Of a stretch of 64,000 nt of DNA, positions 8,109 to 16,800 are shown in pieces (the first letter of the stretch is position 1; every line of letters starts with the position of its first letter). Below the pieces are notes generated by a model. That model did not search any database. It was not told where the DNA came from and saw only the letters and a program-made list of their open reading frames with translations. The position numbers and the translations under genes were made by a program. Source of the DNA: Soonwooa buanensis (GTDB lineage: Bacteria > Bacteroidota > Bacteroidia > Flavobacteriales > Weeksellaceae); NCBI RefSeq assembly GCF_900167905.1, contig NZ_FUYZ01000004.1, positions 93,711 through 157,710 on the forward strand, written 5' to 3'.

Positions 8109-9239
8109 TTAAAGATTTCCTCTTTTCTCTTGCTCTCTTTCTAAAGCTTCGAAAAGGGCTTTAAAGTTTCCAGCTCCAAAACTTTGAGCGCCGTGTCTTT
8201 CGATAATTTCGAAGAAAAGAGTAGGGCGATCTTCTACAGGTTTTGTGAAAATTTGAAGTAAATAGCCTTCTTCATCGCAATCCACCAAAATACCTAAAGA
8301 TTGAAGTTTTTTGATGTCTTCATCAATACTTCCTACTCTTTCAGGAATCATGTCGTAATAAGCTTCTGGCGGCGCAGAAAGGAACTCAACACCTCTCTTT
8401 TTAAGTTCAGTTACGGTATGAACGATATCTTTTGTAGCAACAGCGATATGCTGAACTCCTTCTCCTTCATAGAAATCTAAGTATTCTTCGACTTGAGATT
8501 TTTTCTTTCCTTCCGCAGGCTCGTTAATTGGGAATTTTGCGAAACCGTTTCCGTTAGACATTACTTTTGACATTAATGCAGAATATTCTGTATTAATTTG
8601 CTTATCATCGAAAGATAGAATGTTTACAAATCCCATCACATCTTCATACCACTTCACTACAGGAAGCATTCTGTCCCAATCTACATTTCCAACGCAGTGG
8701 TCAACATAAAGTAAACCAACATCTTCAGGATTGTAATCACTCTCCCATTTTTCATAACCAGGCATGAATGGTCCAGAGTAATTTTTTCTTTCTACAAACA
8801 TGTGAACAGTTTCACCGTAAGTATAAATTCCAGACATTCTAACTTCACCAAACTCATCTGTAATGGTTGTTGGCTCTAAGTAAGGTTTTCCACCTCTTTT
8901 TGTAGTTTCTTCGAAAGCTTTGTAAGCGTCATCAACCCATAAAGCCAAGATTTTAACACCGTCGCCATGTTTTTTAACATGCTCGTTAATTGGAGAATCC
9001 GATTTAAGACCAGTTGTTAAAACCAATCTGATTTTTCCTTGTTGCAAAACATAAGAAGCGCGATCTCTAACACCTGTTTCTGGACCTGCATAAGCAACAG
9101 ATTGAAACCCAAAAGCTGTTTTGTAAAAATGGGCTGCTTGTTTAGCATTTCCTACATAAAATTCGATATAATCCGTTCCGTTAATAGGAAGGAAATTTTC
9201 TGCTTGCGCAATTTTTTCTGCAAAAGTTAATGTTGACAT
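8109..9239 (-). CDS. hppD: 4-hydroxyphenylpyruvate dioxygenase
   Basis: This Fe(II) enzyme converts 4-hydroxyphenylpyruvate to homogentisate. The 376-residue chain has two vicinal-oxygen-chelate domains. The iron ligands are visible as His181 (YVDHCVG), His264 (GVQHIAVAT) and Glu344 (LFFEIIERHG). The C-terminal helix GAGNFKALFEALEREQEKRGNL, which closes the active site, is intact. It is the first gene of the minus-strand tyrosine block. The intergenic region to queD (9240-9381) must hold its promoter; I see only a weak -7-like box there. Confidence 0.97.
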   Translation of the reverse strand: MSTLTFAEKIAQAENFLPINGTDYIEFYVGNAKQAAHFYKTAFGFQSVAYAGPETGVRDRASYVLQQGKIRLVLTTGLKSDSPINEHVKKHGDGVKILALWVDDAYKAFEETTKRGGKPYLEPTTITDEFGEVRMSGIYTYGETVHMFVERKNYSGPFMPGYEKWESDYNPEDVGLLYVDHCVGNVDWDRMLPVVKWYEDVMGFVNILSFDDKQINTEYSALMSKVMSNGNGFAKFPINEPAEGKKKSQVEEYLDFYEGEGVQHIAVATKDIVHTVTELKKRGVEFLSAPPEAYYDMIPERVGSIDEDIKKLQSLGILVDCDEEGYLLQIFTKPVEDRPTLFFEIIERHGAQSFGAGNFKALFEALEREQEKRGNL

Positions 9240-9369
9240 GTCTCTTTTCTACTTTTAAATATTATTCGCCAAATTACAAATTTTTAAACTTTTAGAAAAA
9301 CCCAATTTTTCATAAAATTTCGAATGCTTCATGCAACAGAATTCCAATATTCTTGAAACTAAAAATGCT

Positions 9370-9377
9370 TATCTTTG
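9370..9377 (+). promoter_or_regulatory. Bacteroidota -7 box for queD
   Basis: TATCTTTG matches the TAnnTTTG -7 consensus exactly and lies only 4 nt before the queD ATG (9382). Transcription should start at or next to the start codon, giving a leaderless or nearly leaderless mRNA. Confidence 0.6.
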
Positions 9378-9381
9378 CAAT

Positions 9382-9825
9382 ATGATTCGTATTACAAAAA
9401 TTTTCACTTTCGAGACCGCCCATGTTCTTTATAATTATGATGGGAAATGCAAAAATATGCATGGTCATTCTTACAAACTTTTCGTTACTGTAAAAGGAAA
9501 TCCTATCAATAATTTGGATAATGTAAAAAACGGAATGGTGGTCGATTTTGGTGATATTAAAAAAATTGTAAAAGAAGAAGTGGTTGATGTTTGGGATCAT
9601 GCTGTTTTGGTAAATGGCGCTTCACCACACAAAAACCTTGGTCAAAAGTTAGAAGACGAAGGACACAAAGTTATCTTTTGCGATTACCAGCCGACTTGCG
9701 AAAATATGTTGTACGACATCGCTGCAAAAATCAAAAATAAACTTCCTAACACTATCGAATTAGCTTATCTAAAACTCCACGAGACCGAAAATTCTTATGG
9801 AGAATGGTTGGCTGAAGAAAATTAA
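9382..9825 (+). CDS. queD: 6-carboxytetrahydropterin synthase (queuosine pathway)
   Basis: This is a PTPS-family enzyme, probably making 6-carboxy-5,6,7,8-tetrahydropterin for queuosine. It has 147 residues from the ATG at 9382; a longer frame from 9331 runs through the promoter and is rejected. Zinc ligands His14 (FETAHVL), His27 and His29 (MHGHSY), catalytic Cys23 (DGKCKN) and the late LHETENSYGEW glutamate motif are all visible. No other queuosine gene is nearby. Confidence 0.92.
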   Translation: MIRITKIFTFETAHVLYNYDGKCKNMHGHSYKLFVTVKGNPINNLDNVKNGMVVDFGDIKKIVKEEVVDVWDHAVLVNGASPHKNLGQKLEDEGHKVIFCDYQPTCENMLYDIAAKIKNKLPNTIELAYLKLHETENSYGEWLAEEN

Positions 9826-9858
9826 TTTTAGTTTTAAAATCGTATTTCGAATTCCTGA

Positions 9859-10623
9859 ATGACGCCAATTAATCTTTCACCAGACAAAAAAATCTATTTT
9901 GCATCGGATCAACATTTTGGTGCGCCAGATCCCAAATCTAGTAAGATTCGGGAAGAGCGCTTTATTCGTTGGCTTAACGATATAAGGAAAGATGCTCAAG
10001 TCTTATTTTTAATGGGCGATTTGTTCGATTTTTGGCATGAGTGGCAATACGTTATTCCGAAAGGTTATGTTCGTGTTTTAGGAAAGTTGGCGGAGCTTAA
10101 AGATTCAGGAATTGATATTTATTTCTTTGTCGGCAACCACGATTTGTGGATGAAAAACTATCTTGAAGAAGAAATCGGTTGTACGGTTTATTTTTCAAAA
10201 CAATATTTTTCGGCTGCTGGCAAACGTTTCTTGTTAGCACACGGCGATGGACTTGGTCCTGGCGACAAAGGTTACAAAAGGATGAAAAAATTGTTTACCA
10301 ATCCTATCGCACAATGGGCTTTCAAATGGTTGCATCCAGACATTGCTATGCGTGTTGCATTGTATATGTCGCAAAAGAATAAAATGATTTCTGGTGAGGA
10401 AGATAAAGCGTTTTTGGGCGAGGACAAAGAGTTTTTGATTGTCTATTCTAAAAAGAAGTTAGAGACCGAAGATATCGATTATTTCATTTATGGACATCGC
10501 CATTTGCCGATGGTTTTGGACTTGCCGAAAGGTGCCAAATATGTCAATTTGGGCGACTGGATTTCTTATTTTACTTATGGTGTTTTTGATGGCGAATTCC
10601 ATTTGAAAACTTTTGAAGAATAA
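9859..10623 (+). CDS. lpxH: LpxH-like UDP-2,3-diacylglucosamine diphosphatase
   Basis: This calcineurin-like metallophosphoesterase of lipid A synthesis hydrolyses UDP-2,3-diacylglucosamine to lipid X at the inner membrane. In 254 residues the five metal-binding blocks appear in order: ASDQHFG (Asp17, His19), MGDLFDFWH (about 53-60), VGNHD (about 91-95), LLAHGDG (about 130) and YGHRHLP (about 213). The insertion between blocks 3 and 4 agrees with LpxH rather than generic phosphoesterases. It starts 33 nt after queD on the same strand and may be cotranscribed with it. Confidence 0.88.
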   Translation: MTPINLSPDKKIYFASDQHFGAPDPKSSKIREERFIRWLNDIRKDAQVLFLMGDLFDFWHEWQYVIPKGYVRVLGKLAELKDSGIDIYFFVGNHDLWMKNYLEEEIGCTVYFSKQYFSAAGKRFLLAHGDGLGPGDKGYKRMKKLFTNPIAQWAFKWLHPDIAMRVALYMSQKNKMISGEEDKAFLGEDKEFLIVYSKKKLETEDIDYFIYGHRHLPMVLDLPKGAKYVNLGDWISYFTYGVFDGEFHLKTFEE

Positions 10624-10632
10624 AGTTGTGGT

Positions 10633-11214
10633 ATGATGATGCATCCTTTAATAGAAACTATTCAAAAAACTTCTGAATTTTCTCCAGAAGCAGCAGACTT
10701 GTTTTTAAGCATTTTTGAAGAAAAGGAATACAAAAAAAATACAATTCTTTTGGAATCTGGAAAGGTATCACATGAGGTTTTCTTTATTTTAAAAGGTGCT
10801 CTTCGACAATTTTACATCGATGAAAATGGAAATGAGAAGATTTGTAATTTCAGTTTTGAAAATGAATTTTTAACCGATTTAGAAAGTTTTTCAAGACAAA
10901 TACCTTCTCATTCAACAATTATTGCGCAAGAAGATTGCATTTGTTTAGTGACCAATTGTGTTAAGTTGGTGGAAGCGATTAAAAAGTCAGACGACATTGC
11001 GAAATTCTTTTCTGTGGTGGTGGAAAATGTTGCAGCAGATAGCATTAGAAGAACAAAATCACTCCTATCATTTTCTCCGGAAAAGCAATTTTTAGAACTT
11101 ATTCAAGATAAACCGCAAATCTTACAACGCATTCCGCAGCGCTATATCGCGCAGTATTTGGGCATCGCACCCGAGAGTCTTAGCCGAATCAGAAAGCGTT
11201 TGGCAAAATCCTAA
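10633..11214 (+). CDS. Crp/Fnr family transcriptional regulator
   Basis: The 193-residue protein has an N-terminal cyclic-nucleotide-binding-like beta-roll (about residues 20-120, ending ...ILKGALRQFYIDENGNEK) and a short C-terminal helix-turn-helix (RIPQRYIAQYLGIAPESLSRIRKRL). No Fe-S cysteine cluster or heme motif is seen, and the cAMP-contact motif is not conserved, so the ligand is unknown. Bacteroidota carry many such single regulators beside their targets. The next gene, an SDR protein 63 nt downstream on the same strand, is the obvious candidate target. Confidence 0.88.
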   Translation: MMMHPLIETIQKTSEFSPEAADLFLSIFEEKEYKKNTILLESGKVSHEVFFILKGALRQFYIDENGNEKICNFSFENEFLTDLESFSRQIPSHSTIIAQEDCICLVTNCVKLVEAIKKSDDIAKFFSVVVENVAADSIRRTKSLLSFSPEKQFLELIQDKPQILQRIPQRYIAQYLGIAPESLSRIRKRLAKS

Positions 11215-11277
11215 AATCTTAACCGAAGTCATCTTTTTGAGCACCAATCGCCTCCTAATTTTACAAAAAATTAAGAT

Positions 11278-12210
11278 ATGCAAACAATATTAGGTGCAGG
11301 AGGAGACATCGGAACTTCTTTAGCAAAAGAACTGAAAAATTACACAGAAAAAATTAGATTAGTTAGTAGAAATCCCCAGAAGGTTAACGACAATGATGAA
11401 TTATTCGTTTGTAATCTTCTCAATTCGGAACAAGTTAAATTAGCTACAAAAGATTCTGAAATTGTTTACCTCGCGGTGGGGCTTCCTTATGATATTGCCG
11501 TTTGGGAAAAGCAATGGCCGATCATTATGAAGAATGTAATCGAAGCTTGTGTTGCAAGTCAGTCGCGATTGGTGTTTTTGGATAATGTATATGCTTATGC
11601 TAAAACCGAAATTCCAAATATGACCGAACACAGTCAAATCGCTCCAACAACAAGAAAAGGAAAAGTGCGCGCACAACTTTTGGAAATGCTTAACAAAGCT
11701 CAACGAGAAAAATCTTTGAAAATCCTTGTTGGGAGAAGTGCTGATTTTTATGGACCGAATGCAAAAAATGGCTTTTTAAATATTTTGATTCATGATAATT
11801 TTAAAAAATCTAAAAGTGCTTTTTGGCAGTCAGACGCTAACAAAATTCACAACTTTACATATACTTTGGATGCCGCAAAAGCTTTGGCGATATTAGGTAA
11901 TACAGACGATGCTTACGGTCAGGTTTGGCATCTTCCGACTTCTAACGAAGCCTTAACGGGGAAAGATTTCGTAAATATTTTTGCAGAAGAAATGAATGTG
12001 AAACCAAAGTATATGCGTCTTTCACCATTGTTGTTAACAATAATCGGTTGGTTCTCTAAAGACATTGAAGAATTGAAAGAAATGCAGTATCAAAATAATC
12101 AAAATTATGTGTTTGACAGTTCAAAATTTAATAAAGCCTTTAACTTTTCGCCAACTAATTATCACGAAGGCATCAGAGAAATTGTAAAAAGTTCTGCTTC
12201 TAAAATTTAA
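11278..12210 (+). CDS. NAD(P)-dependent epimerase/dehydratase-type SDR protein
   Basis: This 310-residue protein has an extended or atypical SDR fold. The N-terminal glycine motif is GAGGDIG (residues 6-12), followed by the alternating beta-alpha pattern and a DNVYAYAK segment that supplies the Tyr/Lys pair near residue 105. There are no membrane segments. It lies after the Crp/Fnr regulator and may be regulated by it. The substrate cannot be inferred; relatives include NmrA-like sensors and nucleotide-sugar or quinone-type reductases. Confidence 0.78.
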   Translation: MQTILGAGGDIGTSLAKELKNYTEKIRLVSRNPQKVNDNDELFVCNLLNSEQVKLATKDSEIVYLAVGLPYDIAVWEKQWPIIMKNVIEACVASQSRLVFLDNVYAYAKTEIPNMTEHSQIAPTTRKGKVRAQLLEMLNKAQREKSLKILVGRSADFYGPNAKNGFLNILIHDNFKKSKSAFWQSDANKIHNFTYTLDAAKALAILGNTDDAYGQVWHLPTSNEALTGKDFVNIFAEEMNVKPKYMRLSPLLLTIIGWFSKDIEELKEMQYQNNQNYVFDSSKFNKAFNFSPTNYHEGIREIVKSSASKI

Positions 12211-12226
12211 AACCATTTAATCTTCA

Positions 12227-12234
12227 TAAATTTG
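12227..12234 (+). promoter_or_regulatory. -7 promoter box for the LuxE-like gene
   Basis: TAAATTTG matches TAnnTTTG exactly and lies 18 nt before the ATG at 12253. It supports that ATG over an in-frame start at 12232 that overlaps the box. Confidence 0.55.
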
Positions 12235-12252
12235 TATCGCATTGATTTTATT

Positions 12253-13260
12253 ATGAAGACTGACATTTTCAATATACAATCCGAAACTGATTTTCTAGAA
12301 GCAGCTTTGGAGACTTTTCGATTTCAATATTGGCATGTTGAGGTTTACAAAAAGTTTGTAGATTATCTCAACATCAACCCCGAAACGGTGACAACTTTGG
12401 AAGCGATTCCTTTTCTGCCCATCGAAATGTTCAAAAATCATCAAGTTCTCGATATCGAAAAACATGCTGAAAAGTATTTTCAAAGTTCGGGGACGACGCA
12501 GATGAATCTCTCCAAACATTGGATTGCGGATTTTGGCTTGTACGAAGAAAGCATTTACAAAAGCTTTGATCAGTTTATAGGAAAGCCCGAAGATTTCATT
12601 TTTTTAGGTTTGTTGCCGAGTTATTTGGAGCGCGACAATTCGTCGTTGATCTATATGGTCAACTATCTTATCGAAAAATCGGGCAAACCAGAGAACGGTT
12701 ATTTTCTTTATAATCACGAAGATTTATTCGAAATTCTAAATAAAACCTCCGATAAAAAAGTTATTCTTTTCGGCGTTTCGTTTGCCTTGTTGGACTTTTT
12801 GGACACATTGGAATCTAAGAAATTGCAACTTAATTCTACCGAAAATCTTATCGTTATCGAAACCGGCGGTATGAAAGGTCGTAAAGAAGAAATGACAAAA
12901 GACGAGTTGTTGTCGATTTTCCAAAAAGCATTTAAAACCGACAAAATCTACTCCGAATATTCGATGACCGAATTGCTATCTCAAGCTTATTCGATGGGCG
13001 AAAATATCTACGATTGTCCCAAATGGATGCGCATTTTGGTGAGAAATACCGAAGATCCGTTGTCGTATATGGAGTCGGGTAGGATGGGTGCGATCAACAT
13101 TATCGACCTTGCCAACCGCCATTCTTGCAGCTTTATTGCGACGCAAGATTTAGGAAAAATCATTGAAAATCCAAATTCAAAAACGCTTAGCAAAAGCTTC
13201 CAAGTTTTGGGCAGAATCGACCATTCCGACATTCGCGGCTGCAGTCTTTTGGTGTCTTAA
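12253..13260 (+). CDS. LuxE-like acyl-activating enzyme / acyltransferase
   Basis: The protein has 335 residues from the ATG at 12253. It resembles LuxE acyl-protein synthetases and the adenylate-forming phenylacetate-CoA ligase group: a FQSSGTTQMN phosphate-binding motif (about residues 77-86), an IETGGMKGRKEEMTKDEL segment and an EYSMTELLSQAY motif (about 235-246). LuxE homologues activate fatty acids with ATP and carry the acyl group on a cysteine. No luxC-like reductase or acyl carrier gene is adjacent, so the acyl acceptor is unknown. The preceding gene ends 42 nt upstream. Confidence 0.72.
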   Translation: MKTDIFNIQSETDFLEAALETFRFQYWHVEVYKKFVDYLNINPETVTTLEAIPFLPIEMFKNHQVLDIEKHAEKYFQSSGTTQMNLSKHWIADFGLYEESIYKSFDQFIGKPEDFIFLGLLPSYLERDNSSLIYMVNYLIEKSGKPENGYFLYNHEDLFEILNKTSDKKVILFGVSFALLDFLDTLESKKLQLNSTENLIVIETGGMKGRKEEMTKDELLSIFQKAFKTDKIYSEYSMTELLSQAYSMGENIYDCPKWMRILVRNTEDPLSYMESGRMGAINIIDLANRHSCSFIATQDLGKIIENPNSKTLSKSFQVLGRIDHSDIRGCSLLVS

Positions 13261-13270
13261 CATTTTTATT

Positions 13271-13380
13271 TGGGCGGCATTTCGGGCTGTCACTAGTCGC
13301 TGCGCCACGCCAACGCAATGGCCCGCGCCTGCGGCGCGAGCTCCAACAGGCCGTTCCATCCCGGCCGCAGTTTCGGGATA
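13271..13380. repeat. Very GC-rich intergenic element, copy B
   Basis: This ~110-nt patch is far richer in GC than its surroundings, with nested palindromic segments (for example GCCCGCGCC with GGCGCGAGC around 13322-13350). It starts 11 nt after the LuxE-like stop. It resembles copies A and C in placement and composition (GGGCTGTC... CCATCCCGG edges) but shares less sequence. Apparent open frames on both strands are by-products of the absence of stop codons. Confidence 0.45.
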
Positions 13381-13871
13381 ATTATTTAGTCTGAAGTTGG
13401 GATAAGAAAACTAACACTCATTTTATTTTGTGGAAATTGCATCAAAAATAGTTTAATCTTCCTTTACAGTTTGGTAATCTACAATTTGAAAAGTAGATTC
13501 TAGCGATGATGGTTAATAAGCCTTTCAGGCTTCAAAACCCTGAAAGGCTTGTTGACTTCTTGCCTTACTTTGCAGAATCCTGCGTTACTAAAAGAAGCAC
13601 TTTCTTTTGTTTGATGTTTTGTCAGTACGCGTATTCTTGCTAATATCGCAATTAACTATTGACCTATTGGAGAAGAAAAGCTTTGCTAGCTAAGGTTTTT
13701 GGGGAGGAAGTTAGTGTGCAAAGTATGAGGACTTAAAGATTAATCCATAAATAATATTAAATAAAAGTCCTATTTATCGCTATTGCATCAATATATTGTT
13801 AAATTTATAATTATAGATACTTTTTATTGCATAAAAGCTATATCTTTATCGCCCGTTATAAACAACGATAT
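13381..13871 (+). other. Gene-free stretch upstream of the second T9SS protein
   Basis: I find no convincing gene in these ~490 nt. It contains a perfect 12-bp inverted repeat (13518-13529 with 13539-13550) without a T-run, AT-rich DNA, and near the end a -7-like box TATCTTTA (13841-13848), 23 nt before the ATG at 13872, as the likely promoter. Confidence 0.5.
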
Positions 13872-16800
13872 ATGAAAACACATTTATATTCTTTAAAACT
13901 ATTTCTTTTTGTTCTATTGGCGTCCTTTTCAGTAAAAGGTTGGGGGCAATTAACATTGGGAACATCACCTTATCAACAAAATTTTGATGGTATAGAAAGT
14001 GGGTTGCCTACTGGTTGGACTATCAGTAACGGAGCTACAAATACAACATTAGGTACGTCTGCTACTTTAACTACGACTAAAACAAAATGGTCTTCAACCG
14101 CTTCGCAATTTGCAAACTTTGCTTCTGCAACTAGTCTTGTTTCTACATCTACAGAGATTCAACAAGAGAATAGTACAAATAGAGCATTAGGCGTTCGTCA
14201 ATCTGGGTCTTTTGGAGATCCTGGGGCTTCGTTTATGTTGCGTATAGCGAATACAACAGGGAAGAGTAATTTTAATCTTAGTTTTAAAATGCAATCTTTG
14301 GATGCTGCAACGGGACGTACAGTAACTTGGAAAGTGCAATATGGGCTAGGAAATAACCCTACATCTTTTGTAGATTTGACTACAGTGCCTACTACATTTG
14401 CAACATCTTCTACATGGGGAAGTACAAATGTTTCTGTAGCTTTACCTGCTGCTGTTAGCAATGTAACTCAAAATGTTTGGATTCGTATTGTAGCACTGTC
14501 TGCTTCAACTGGTACAGGAGGAAGGCCTACAAGTGCGATAGATGATGTCAGCTTGTCTTGGAGTTCTGCAACTACTTCAATTCTTGATGTTACGCCTGCA
14601 GGCCCTTTGAGTTTTGTCGCGATTAATAATTCTCCAGCATCAACTAGTCAAGATGTTGTGATAAATGGCAGTAATTTAACGCCAATTTCTGCACAGCAAT
14701 ATGTTGATGCAATTTTAGAATCATATTCAAATTCAGCTACTGAGCATTTTGAGTTTTCTATTGACGGAGGAACTACTTATACCAATTGGGAAGAATTACC
14801 AATTGTTTCTGGGACAATTAATAAAACTTTAAAAGTTCGATTAAAGGCTAATCAAAGTATTGGTACATACACCGATAAAATTGTTTTTACATATACTGGT
14901 ACAACGGCTCCGTTTACAATTATCAAAGAATTGGTTTTAAATGCGAGTGTTACTGGTGCAAAGCTTACTGCGACACCTGCAACTTTATCAGGCTTTACAT
15001 ATATATATGGTAGTGGACCATCCCTAGTACAAAGCTTTACTTTGACAGGGGCTGGCTTAAGTGGAACGGGTAGTGCTTCTTTATTGCCTGGGAATCATTG
15101 GGAGATTTCTTCTGACAATGGTGTGTCATGGCATTCATATGCAGATAATGGTATAACACTTAATAACTATGCAGGTACAAGTCAAACTATTCAAGTTAGA
15201 TTAAAGAAAGGTCTTGATTTTGGTACATATGATAATGGCAGTAATGATATTGTTGCAATTACATACAGTGGTAGTGGTGTTACAAGTAATGATGTTAGCT
15301 TATCTGGTAATGTTGTTAAAAAAGCTCTCACAGTAGAAAATCTTACAGTAGAAAATAAAACTTATGATGGAAACAATGATGCTACAATAGGAGGCACTGC
15401 TACTTTGGGAGGCGTTGTTGATAGTGATGATGTCTCATTGGTTGGTACTGCTACAGGAACCTTTGATACTAAAAATGTAGGAAATGATAAGATAGTTACT
15501 ATTAATGGATTTTCACTGGTAGGTACAAAAGCTTCTAACTATACCTTAACCCAACCAACAAAAACAGCCAATATTATTGTTAAAAACATTACAATATCAA
15601 CACCAATAATTGCTCCAAAAACATATGATGGTACAACAACTACGGGGACAATTACATTAGGAACTATAACAGGTTTGGTAGGTTCAGAAACGTTAGGTGT
15701 AACAGCAGTAGGTAATTACACTGATGCTAATGTAGGTGTCGATAAAACAGCAAATATAGTTTATACAACTGCAGATGGTAACAATGGTGGTCTTAAAAAC
15801 AACTATAGCACTTTGAGTGATGCTACTGCTTTAGGAGATATTACTAAAGCAGAACAGGTTATAACGATGCTAGGTACATTGACAAAATATTTAGGGAATC
15901 CAGACTTTTCTCCAGCGACTTCAACTTCGTCTGCAAATCCAATTACATATACGAGTTCTAACTCTGCTGTTGCAACTGTGGTTAATAATCAAATTCATTT
16001 GGTGGCAATTGGTAGTACTGTAATTAAGGCATCACAAGCTGGAAGTGATAATTATAATGCAGCAACGGATAAGGAAATGAACCTTACAGTAGAGGTTAAT
16101 AAAGATGTTTATCGTTCAAATAAATCTGGTAATTGGAATGATCCTACAACATGGTTTGCTTCATCTGATGGATTAACTGGATGGACACAGGCTACTAGTG
16201 CACCAGCGGCGAATAACGTTGTTTACATACAGTCTAGTCATAATGTTACATTGACCCAAAATGAATCTTGTAAAGATTTGCATATTTCTAAAGGAACAAG
16301 CTCAAGTAACCCAACTTTAGGTAAAGTTATCTTAGATGTATACAGCTTAGATCTTTATGGTAAACTTCGTACTTATTATGCTAGTATTGGAGGTATTCCT
16401 GGGACTTCATCTACTAATGGATATAGTGTGTATCCTTTTACGGCGAATACTGGTGGTAGGTTAAATGTTGTTGGCACTTCAAGGAATTTAACTGTATCTG
16501 GTGAGTGGGGTGCAATGATAACAACCCCCGCTCCAGCCTCTGGATTTATGCCCGTTGAAATTAACATGAATAACGGCGAAACCTTATTTCTTAATACAAG
16601 TGTTAAGTTTTCTGACCTTAAAGTTGTATCAGGTAATGTTGATGCTAAGACAAATACTATATCTGTAGACCAGGGAACAAGTACATCAATTAGTCCAAAT
16701 ATTTCTATTGAATCTGGGGCTACAGTTATTAGTTCAGCTACTAGTACTAATAATAAGGTGTTTCAGGCAACAGGTACGAAAGCTGGTGGAGATCTTACGC

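Noticed and set aside
13163..13381. Open frames on both strands across the GC-rich block
   Set aside because: They arise from the lack of AT-rich stop codons in the palindromic block and overlap the LuxE-like gene; no domain or start context.
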